Shown here in pieces: positions 6,866 to 15,730 of a stretch of 18,830 bases of DNA. Below the pieces are notes generated by a model. That model was not told the origin of the DNA. It was given only the letters and a program-made list of their open reading frames with translations, and made no database searches. This stretch comes from DASVSE01 sp036399715 (lineage in GTDB: Bacteria > Bacteroidota > Rhodothermia > Rhodothermales > Rubricoccaceae): assembly GCA_036399715.1 (NCBI GenBank), contig DASWMO010000042.1:1-18830 (forward strand). Direction: 5' to 3'. A program made the position numbers and the translations under genes. Numbering within the stretch: position 1 is the first letter of the stretch; every line of letters begins with the position of its first letter.

Positions 6866-8254
6866 TCAGGCGGCGACGGCGCGCTCGGGCGTGAGCCCGA
6901 GCCGCCAGTCACAGGTGTAGTAGCGGTCCAGCCGGCGCGCGTAGTAGCGGTAGCCGAGGTTGGTCGCGAGGGCGAGGCCGAGCTGGATTCGGGAGCCGGC
7001 GAGGCGCTTGGCAATGCCCGCCCAGCGGTACGTCCGCAGCCACGCCCGCTCGGTCCCGCGCAGGAGCGCGTCCGGCGACATCCGCGCCGGCTCGAAGACG
7101 ACGTGCTGGCCGTCGTAGAGCGACCAGTCGTCGGTCAGCAGGCGGCCCTCGCGGCGAAGGCGGGCGTGGAGCGGCGTCGCCGGGAAGGGCGTGAGGACCG
7201 CATACCGTGGCAGGTCGATGTTGGCGTCGTGGACGAACGCGGCCGTCTCGTCGAACACGTCGGGCCCGTCGGTGTCGTAGCCGAACACGAAGCAGCCCAT
7301 TACGGCGATGCCGTGCCCGTGGAGCGCGTCGACGACCTGGCGGTAGGCGGCCGCCGGCGTGGTGCGGGGGGCGTTGAAGCGCTTGTGCGACTCGGCGAGG
7401 GCGGCCTCCGAGAGGCTCTCGAACCCGACGAGCAGGGCGCGGCAGCCCGAGCGCGCCGCGAGGTCCAGAAGCTCCGCGTCGCGCGCGATCTGGACCGTCG
7501 CGAGCCCGCCCCACGTGACGTTCAGGGGCACGAGCGCCTCGAAGAGCGTCTTGGCGTAGGCGACGTCGCCGATGAGGTTGAGGTCGAGGAAGAGGAGCCG
7601 TCGCGCGCCGGACCGCCGGATGTCGTCTACGACCTCGGCGACGGGGCGCTGCATCGGGCCCCCCCAGGCCGTCGGGACGACGCAGAAGTCGCACCGGTGC
7701 TGGCAGCCGCGCGTCGCTTCGAGCGTGAAGGACTGCGCGACGCGGCCCGTCGGGAGGAGGTCGCGCCGCGCGTGCGGCCGGCCAGCGAGGCTCAGGCCGG
7801 GCGCCTGCGCGTAGCGGTCCCGCATCCGTCCGGACTGGAAGTCCCGCAGCAACTCCGGCCACGCGTCCTCGGCGTAGCCCGTCACGACGGCGTCGGCGTG
7901 GGCCTGCGCCTCGTCGGGCACGAGCGTCGGGTGGACGCCGCCGAGGACGACCGGCACGCCGCGCGCGCGCAGCCGGTCGGCGATCTCGTAGGCGCGCGGG
8001 GCTGTGCCTGTGATCGCGCTGATCCCGACGAGGTCCGCCTCGATGTGGTCCGGGACGTCGCCGATGCCCTCGTCGATGAGCGTCACCTCGGCCGGGACGT
8101 CGTCGGGGATAAGGGCTGCGAGCGTCGTCAGCGTCAGCGGCGCGTAGCGCATCTGCTTTTTCCACGCGCCCCCGCGGTGGCTGTAGAGCGGCCCGCGCGG
8201 CGAGACGAGGGCAATCCGGAGCGGGCGGGAGTCGGCGACCGGGGGCATCGGCAT
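6866..8254 (-). CDS. B12-binding-domain radical SAM protein (first copy, head of the operon)
   Basis: 462 aa from the ATG at 8254; another in-frame ATG lies at 8248 and an upstream one at 8305. The 8254/8248 pair was preferred because the IALVSPRGPLY strand follows closely and a promoter-like box lies just upstream. The layout matches its neighbour: a cobalamin-binding-type domain (about 12-140, with VPVVLGGVHPTLVPDE), then a radical SAM core with CQHRCDFC (Cys184, Cys188, Cys191), then a C-terminal region with TPFPATPLHARL and an Arg-rich end. There is no DxHxxG motif. Shared segments (VGFESL, RxEGRLL, RMSP or LMSP, YRWAGIAKRL versus YRWGSIARRS) show that the two genes arose by duplication. 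Two different radical SAM enzymes in one operon suggest two successive radical steps on one compound, which is inference. Confidence 0.9.
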   Translation of the reverse strand: MPMPPVADSRPLRIALVSPRGPLYSHRGGAWKKQMRYAPLTLTTLAALIPDDVPAEVTLIDEGIGDVPDHIEADLVGISAITGTAPRAYEIADRLRARGVPVVLGGVHPTLVPDEAQAHADAVVTGYAEDAWPELLRDFQSGRMRDRYAQAPGLSLAGRPHARRDLLPTGRVAQSFTLEATRGCQHRCDFCVVPTAWGGPMQRPVAEVVDDIRRSGARRLLFLDLNLIGDVAYAKTLFEALVPLNVTWGGLATVQIARDAELLDLAARSGCRALLVGFESLSEAALAESHKRFNAPRTTPAAAYRQVVDALHGHGIAVMGCFVFGYDTDGPDVFDETAAFVHDANIDLPRYAVLTPFPATPLHARLRREGRLLTDDWSLYDGQHVVFEPARMSPDALLRGTERAWLRTYRWAGIAKRLAGSRIQLGLALATNLGYRYYARRLDRYYTCDWRLGLTPERAVAA

Positions 8255-8267
8255 CGTGGAGGACGCG

Positions 8268-8275
8268 CGAAGGTA
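8268..8275 (-). promoter_or_regulatory. Candidate -7 promoter box of the six-gene operon
   Basis: Read on the minus strand, the box is TACCTTCG, one mismatch from the Bacteroidota -7 consensus TAnnTTTG. It lies 13 nt before the ATG at 8254, so the 5' leader would be very short. The same nine bases (TACCTTCGC) precede the carboxypeptidase gene at 15701. No convincing -33 TTTG was seen. Confidence 0.35.
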
Positions 8276-8327
8276 TACGCCGCGTGCTCCCCCCGCATGG
8301 TGCATCCGGACTACCCCGCGGGCCTGC

Positions 8328-9902
8328 TCACGGCCGCCTCGGCGTCAGCACGAGGTCCTGGAAGTCGAACGAGAAGTCCGTCTCGGGCGAGACGGGCTGC
8401 ATCCGCGCCTCGCGGACCGTCCCGTCGGGGCGGAGGGCGAACGTGACGTAGGCGTCGGCGCGCAGCGTGCGGTCGGTCCAGCGGGCGACGAACGTGTCGT
8501 GCTGCCAGTGCTCCAGCGTCCCCACGAGGAGCGGCGTGTTCGCGAAGCGGATCGCGAGCCCGCGGCCCTGGGGTGTGATCTCGACCGCGCCGTACCACGG
8601 GTCCGTGTACGTCGCCGCGTACGACGCCAGCGGCAGGCTCGGGCCGGAGTCCGCGTCGCGCGCCGCCTCGGCCGCGTCCACGACGGCCTCCGACGCCGCC
8701 GTCCGACGCGCCGCGACGGTCTGGTACACCGCCGCCCAGTCGGTCGGCGGCACGCCCATCGCCGCGTCGAGCACGGCCTGCGTGATGGACTGGAAGGCCG
8801 GGCCGGACTCGCCGTTCGTGAGCACCGCCACGCCGAGGCCGAGGCTCGGAACGAGCGTGAGCTGCGACACGAAGCCCGGAAGCCCGCCCGTGTGCGTCAC
8901 GACCTTCACGCCGCGGAGGTCCTGCACGTTGAAGCCCAGCGCGTACAGCCGGAACTGCGGCTGCAGTGCCCGCAGCTCAGCCGGCGCCTGCCCGATCCGG
9001 ATCGGCGTCACGCCTGTCCACAGCTGCTCCGTCGTCGCGCGCGACCACAGCCGCCCCGCCTCGACGCCCGGCAGGGCGACGCGCCCCGAGTCTAGCTGCA
9101 CCGTCATCCACCGCGCCATGTCGGCTGCTGTGCTCGTGATGCCGGCCGCGGGGTTGGCGTTCTCGCCATCGAACGCCGCCACGGGGACCGTCCGCCCGTC
9201 GATCACGGCGAACGTCCCCGACACGTTCTCGCCCGCGAGGCCTTCGCCGACACTTGCCCGCGTGTCCATCATCCCGAGGCGGTCCAGAATGCGCGTCTGC
9301 ACGAACGCCTCCCACGACACGCCCGACGCCGCCTCGACGACCTCGCCGGCGACCATGTACAGTACGTTGTCGTACGCGTACTGGCTGCGGAAGCTCGCGC
9401 TGAGCGGCAGGTACCGCAGGTGCGCCACCGTCTGGTCACGCGTCTCCGTCGACGCCGGCCACCATAGCAGGTCGCCCGCGCCGAGGCTCAGGCCCGAGCG
9501 GTGCACGAGCAGGTCGCGGACCGTCAGTTCGCGCGTGATGGTCGGGTCGATGAGTGAGAACGCCGGCAAGTAGCGCGTCACGGGCGCGTCCCACGCCACC
9601 TTTCCCTCCTCGACGAGCATCCCGAGCGCCGTCGCCGTAAAGGCCTTGGAGTTCGACGCGATCCCGAACCGCGTCCGCTCGTCCACGGGCGCGGCCTCGC
9701 CGAGCCGCCGCGTCCCGTACCCGCGCGCGAGCACCGTCTGCCCGTTCTGGACGACCGCGACCGACACGCCGGGCACGCCGAACGTCTCCATGACGTGCAC
9801 GACCGTCGCGTCGAAGTCTGGCGGCAGCGCAGACGGCCCCGCGGGCTGCGACGCCGCGGCGGGCGCTAGGATCAGGGCGAGAGCGAGCAGACGAAGCGTC
9901 AC
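8328..9902 (-). CDS. Secreted beta-lactamase-fold serine hydrolase (class C / AmpH-EstB-like)
   Basis: 524 aa from a GTG start at 9902. That start places a standard signal peptide at the N-terminus (MTLRLLALALILAPAAAS, probable cleavage before QPAGP), so the protein is exported to the periplasm or beyond. The beta-lactamase/transpeptidase active-site set is complete: SNSK (Ser83, Lys86), YDN (Tyr177, Asn179) and HTGG (337-340) in place of KTG. HTG is common in esterase and peptidase relatives, so antibiotic hydrolysis should not be assumed. Residues from about 430 form a beta-rich C-terminal domain like those (DUF3471-type) found in this family. Likely roles are D-aminopeptidase, peptidoglycan peptidase or esterase. 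It ends 73 nt before the radical SAM operon on the same strand, so readthrough into that operon is possible. A TAGAATCC box at 9925-9932 (minus) may be its promoter. Confidence 0.9.
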   Translation of the reverse strand: MTLRLLALALILAPAAASQPAGPSALPPDFDATVVHVMETFGVPGVSVAVVQNGQTVLARGYGTRRLGEAAPVDERTRFGIASNSKAFTATALGMLVEEGKVAWDAPVTRYLPAFSLIDPTITRELTVRDLLVHRSGLSLGAGDLLWWPASTETRDQTVAHLRYLPLSASFRSQYAYDNVLYMVAGEVVEAASGVSWEAFVQTRILDRLGMMDTRASVGEGLAGENVSGTFAVIDGRTVPVAAFDGENANPAAGITSTAADMARWMTVQLDSGRVALPGVEAGRLWSRATTEQLWTGVTPIRIGQAPAELRALQPQFRLYALGFNVQDLRGVKVVTHTGGLPGFVSQLTLVPSLGLGVAVLTNGESGPAFQSITQAVLDAAMGVPPTDWAAVYQTVAARRTAASEAVVDAAEAARDADSGPSLPLASYAATYTDPWYGAVEITPQGRGLAIRFANTPLLVGTLEHWQHDTFVARWTDRTLRADAYVTFALRPDGTVREARMQPVSPETDFSFDFQDLVLTPRRP

Positions 9903-9957
9903 AGCGGCAGGGGAGAGCGTGCCGGGATTCTACTGCCGCGCCGCCCGCTCGCCCGCC

Positions 9958-10092
9958 GCCTCCGGCGAGCATTCCGACCCTTCCGGCCGCTCTCCCGAGA
10001 CATTCGACTGCTCAGCCGAGCATTTCGAGTGCTCACCCGAGTGTTCCTACTGCTCAGCCGAGACGTTCGAGTGCTCAGCGGAGTGTTTGAGG
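9958..10092. repeat. 21-bp tandem repeat array between the serine hydrolase and ileS
   Basis: Five contiguous 21-bp units run from 9988 to 10092, starting at 9988, 10009, 10030, 10051 and 10072. A sixth, weaker unit (9958-9978) is separated from them by 9 bp. The core of a unit is TGCTCAGCCGAG, then three variable bases, then TTCGAG. Units 10009 and 10051 agree at 18 of 21 positions, differing only in the three variable bases; the others agree with 10009 at about 14-15 of 21. Each strong unit holds a short inverted repeat (GCTC-AGCC-GAGC). Bases 10018-10034 can form a hairpin with a 6-bp stem (one G-U pair) and loop TTCGA. The array is more AT-rich than the flanking genes. The unit length keeps all frames open, and one plus frame (GTG 9919 to TAA 10095) would give a Cys-rich 58-aa peptide. 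It could be a minisatellite, a protein-binding array or a structured leader. Confidence 0.8.
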
Positions 10093-10161
10093 TAATTCCT
10101 GCCGCATCTCGCCCCCACCCGAGTCCACCGAAGCCCCACCGAGGCCACCCGCCGCGGGCGG

Positions 10162-10169
10162 TAGCTTTC
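10162..10169 (+). promoter_or_regulatory. ileS: Candidate -7 promoter box for ileS
   Basis: TAGCTTTC differs at one base from the Bacteroidota -7 consensus TAnnTTTG and ends 4 nt before the ileS ATG at 10174. If it is used, the transcript would start at or next to the start codon, so the mRNA would be leaderless or nearly so. No clear -33 element was seen, so the call rests on the single box. Confidence 0.35.
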
Positions 10170-10173
10170 CCTC

Positions 10174-13497
<3,324 letters not shown>

Positions 13498-13538
13498 GCG
13501 ACCCCCCGCCCGTTTTCGTCCCCCCGACACCCGCTCCG

Positions 13539-13931
13539 TTGGAGACCAATCCCCGCCGTACGCCTTTCTCGGACGCCGAACTCGACGCGTTCCGCGACCT
13601 CATCACCGCCAAGCGCGCCCGGGCGCTCGTCGAGATCGAGACGATGCGCGCCCGCCTGCGCCACGCCCGCGAGGCCGGCGGCGACACCGCCTTCTCGCTC
13701 CACATGGCCGACGCCGGGACCGACGCCGCGGACCGAGAGCAGACGCACGCGATGATCGCGCGCCAGCAGACCTTCGTGGGGCACCTCGACCGCGCCCTCC
13801 AGCGCATCGAGTACAAGACGTACGGCGTGTGCCGCGTCTCGGGCGAGCCGATCTCGAAGGAGCGTCTGCTCGCCGTGCCCCACACCGAGACGTCCATCGC
13901 CGCCAAGCTCGACGAGCAGAAGCGCCGGTAG
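13539..13931 (+). CDS. TraR/DksA-like protein with one-cysteine (degenerate) zinc finger
   Basis: 130 aa from a TTG at 13539; there is no ATG in this frame upstream of it, and ileS ends 41 nt before. The family binds RNA polymerase through its secondary channel and adjusts initiation, often with ppGpp. The N-terminal half is a helical hairpin, with DAADRE (62-67) at the place of the DksA tip motif DxxDxA; both Asp are kept and the Ala is replaced by Glu. The globular part has YGVCRVSGEPISKERLLAVP: only Cys98 of the four zinc-finger cysteines remains, so zinc binding in the classical way is unlikely. From memory this form and its place between ileS and lspA are common in Bacteroidota. It probably shares the ileS transcript. 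Its target promoters are unknown. Confidence 0.88.
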   Translation: METNPRRTPFSDAELDAFRDLITAKRARALVEIETMRARLRHAREAGGDTAFSLHMADAGTDAADREQTHAMIARQQTFVGHLDRALQRIEYKTYGVCRVSGEPISKERLLAVPHTETSIAAKLDEQKRR

Positions 13932-14007
13932 CGCGCCGAGGATGCTAGGACGGCCCTTCCCGACCGTCCACACCGCTCCGATTCGCCCGCCCCCTTTACA
14001 TCCCTCC

Positions 14008-14619
14008 ATGCGCGTTCTCTGGGCCACGGCCCTCATCCTCGTCGTCGACCAGGTCAGCAAGGTCCTCGTCAAAACGTCGATGTTTCTGTACGAGGAAATA
14101 CCGGTCGTCGGGCGGCTGTTCCGGCTGACGTTTACCGAGAACCCGGGCATGGCGTTCGGGCTGGAGCTCGGCGGCGGCGACGCGGGCAAGCTGTTCCTGA
14201 GCGTCTTCTCGGTCCTCGCGACGGTCGCGATCGGCGTGTGGCTGTGGCGCGTGCGGCACGCGCCGCGGATGTACCGCCTCGCGCTCGCGCTCATCCTCGG
14301 CGGCGCGCTCGGCAACGTCATCGACCGCGTGTTCTACGGCGTCCTGTGGGGCTACGCGCCGCTCGGCTTCGGCAACGTCGTCGACTTTCTGCACCTCGAC
14401 GTCGGGACGCTGCGCATCCCCGCGGCCGTCCCCGGGCTCGGCGGCAAGGCGTGGGCCCTGTTCCCCATCGGCAACGTCGCCGACGTGTCGATCCTCGTCG
14501 GGATCACGCTCCTGCTCGTCGCCCAGAAGGCGTTCCAGGCCTACCTCACCGAGCGCCATGCACCGCCGACGGCGCCCGCGCCGGCCGAGGCGCCGGTCGG
14601 GACGTCGCGCGCAGCGTAG
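14008..14619 (+). CDS. lspA: Lipoprotein signal peptidase (signal peptidase II)
   Basis: 203 aa, an inner-membrane aspartic protease with four expected membrane spans. It cuts the signal peptide from diacylglyceryl-prolipoproteins. Family motifs are present: DQVSK (14-18), TENPGMAF (42-50), GNVIDR (102-107), VVDF with catalytic Asp126, and GNVADVSI with catalytic Asp159. The two catalytic aspartates are split by a longer periplasmic loop than in E. coli (about 130-152), as in other Bacteroidota. The start is the ATG at 14008, because MRVLWATALILVVDQ begins the first span directly; a longer frame to 13942 adds a Pro-rich stretch unlike the family. The tail after about residue 183 is Ala/Pro-rich and overlaps the convergent transporter gene by 74 nt. 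It is the last gene of the ileS group. Confidence 0.95.
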   Translation: MRVLWATALILVVDQVSKVLVKTSMFLYEEIPVVGRLFRLTFTENPGMAFGLELGGGDAGKLFLSVFSVLATVAIGVWLWRVRHAPRMYRLALALILGGALGNVIDRVFYGVLWGYAPLGFGNVVDFLHLDVGTLRIPAAVPGLGGKAWALFPIGNVADVSILVGITLLLVAQKAFQAYLTERHAPPTAPAPAEAPVGTSRAA

Positions 14620-15610
14620 TGCCGGGCATCTCGGGATGCGCCACGCGAGCCGGCACGTGAGGCAGCGCGGAGGCGGGCCGCCGCGAGACGAGGGCGAGCA
14701 CGCTCGCCACGACGACGGCCGCGCCCGCGACCTGCGCCGCCGTCGGGACGTCGCCGAAGACGAGGACGCCCCACGTGAACGCGAACACGACCTGGACGTA
14801 GCCCACGGCCGTCGCCGTCGCGGCGTCGAGGAGGTACAGGCCGCGCGTGAGCGTCCACTGCCCGACCTGCGTGCTCACCGCGACGCCGCCGAGGAGCGCC
14901 CACGCCCCGGCGCTCGGCCACTGCCACCCGCCGCCGAGCGCGAACGGGACCGAGAGCAGGATGCCCGCCCACGAGAGCGCATAGATGATCGCGAGCGGGT
15001 GGTCCGTCTCGCGGAGCCTGCGAACGGCCGTGTACGCCAGCCCCATCAAGATGGCCGCCGCGACGACGAGCGCCACGCCGACGCCGTCGAGGCCGCCGGT
15101 GCCCGCCCCGAACAGAACCGCCGGCCGCGCGACGAGCGCGACGCCGACGAGGCTCGCCGCGACGCTGAGCACGATGCCCCGCCGCAGCCGCTCGCCGAGC
15201 ACGAGGGCCGCGAACAGGGCCGTCCAGACGGGCGCCGTGTTCTGGATCGTCACGGCGTCGCCGAGCGGCAGCCGCCCGAGCCCGGCGTAGAGCAGGCTGA
15301 GGGCGCCCGCGCCGACGAGGCCGCGCGCGGCGAGGAGCCTCCGGTTTACGCCGCGCCGCGAGACGCCCGCGATCCGCATGAACCCGAGCGACAGAACCGT
15401 CATCGCGACCGACCGGACGGCGACGATCTCCATCGTCGGCAGCTCGTCGGAGGCCATCTTGACGAACAGGCTCATCACGCTGAACGCGAGCGCGCTCGTC
15501 GCCATTAGCAAGGCGCCGCGCAGGCGCTCAGCCGACGTGCCGTCGGCCGGCAGGGGCGCGTCGGGGACGGCCGCGAGGGCCGGCGTGGCGTTGGCGTTGG
15601 CGGGGGTCAC
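14546..15610 (-). CDS. EamA/DMT-superfamily transporter (RhaT-like permease)
   Basis: 354 aa from a GTG at 15610, inner membrane, with about ten hydrophobic spans in two EamA repeats (roughly residues 30-165 and 180-310). Typical segments are LPLGDAVTIQNTAPVWTALFA at the end of repeat one and TAVGYVQVVFAFTWGVLVFGD at the end of repeat two. The family exports or imports small metabolites such as amino acids, nucleosides or sugars; the substrate cannot be predicted. The start is uncertain: the GTG at 15610 gives an Ala/Pro-rich cytosolic tail before the first span, and an internal ATG at LLMATSALAF would also work. The last ~45 residues are a Pro/Arg/Ala-rich tail whose final 74 nt overlap the end of lspA. 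It is divergent from the carboxypeptidase gene with 120 bp between. Confidence 0.88.
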   Translation of the reverse strand: MTPANANATPALAAVPDAPLPADGTSAERLRGALLMATSALAFSVMSLFVKMASDELPTMEIVAVRSVAMTVLSLGFMRIAGVSRRGVNRRLLAARGLVGAGALSLLYAGLGRLPLGDAVTIQNTAPVWTALFAALVLGERLRRGIVLSVAASLVGVALVARPAVLFGAGTGGLDGVGVALVVAAAILMGLAYTAVRRLRETDHPLAIIYALSWAGILLSVPFALGGGWQWPSAGAWALLGGVAVSTQVGQWTLTRGLYLLDAATATAVGYVQVVFAFTWGVLVFGDVPTAAQVAGAAVVVASVLALVSRRPASALPHVPARVAHPEMPGTTLRATSRPAPRPARAPSAVHGAR

Positions 15611-15700
15611 AGGCGTCGGGGGACACCGGGGCAACGGACCATTCTCGGCACGGTTGCCTGGCCCATCCCGGTTGCTGACCTCTTCACGCGCCCCGGGCTC

Positions 15701-15708
15701 TACCTTCG
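15701..15708 (+). promoter_or_regulatory. Candidate -7 promoter box of the carboxypeptidase gene
   Basis: TACCTTCG lies 22 nt before the ATG at 15731, one mismatch from the Bacteroidota -7 consensus TAnnTTTG. It shares nine bases (TACCTTCGC) with the box ahead of the radical SAM operon on the other strand. A TTG at 15672-15674 lies 26 nt upstream of the box, rather far for a -33 partner. Confidence 0.4.
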
Positions 15709-15730
15709 CAGATAGCCCTTCTGCTCGCCC

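Noticed and set aside
4084..6894. A 936-codon plus-strand open frame opposite the GNAT and radical SAM genes
   Set aside because: It is antisense to genes with clear motifs, its product is an Arg/Glu/Gly-rich string with no domain, and stop-poor antisense frames are expected at this GC content.
8328..9902. The serine hydrolase as an antibiotic-resistance beta-lactamase
   Set aside because: HTG in place of KTG, the extra C-terminal beta domain and the lack of a resistance context fit the wider peptidase/esterase family better.
10060..10080. A GTTCGAGT stretch resembling a tRNA T-loop
   Set aside because: It is part of the 21-bp repeat, the flanks do not form a five-pair T-stem, and no acceptor, D or anticodon arm can be found.
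9958..10092. The repeat array as a CRISPR
   Set aside because: The 21-bp units are contiguous with no spacers, are imperfect copies, and no cas genes are nearby.
13942..14007. An N-terminal extension of LspA starting at 13942
   Set aside because: The 22 added residues are Pro-rich and precede the expected first membrane span; the ATG at 14008 gives the normal family start.
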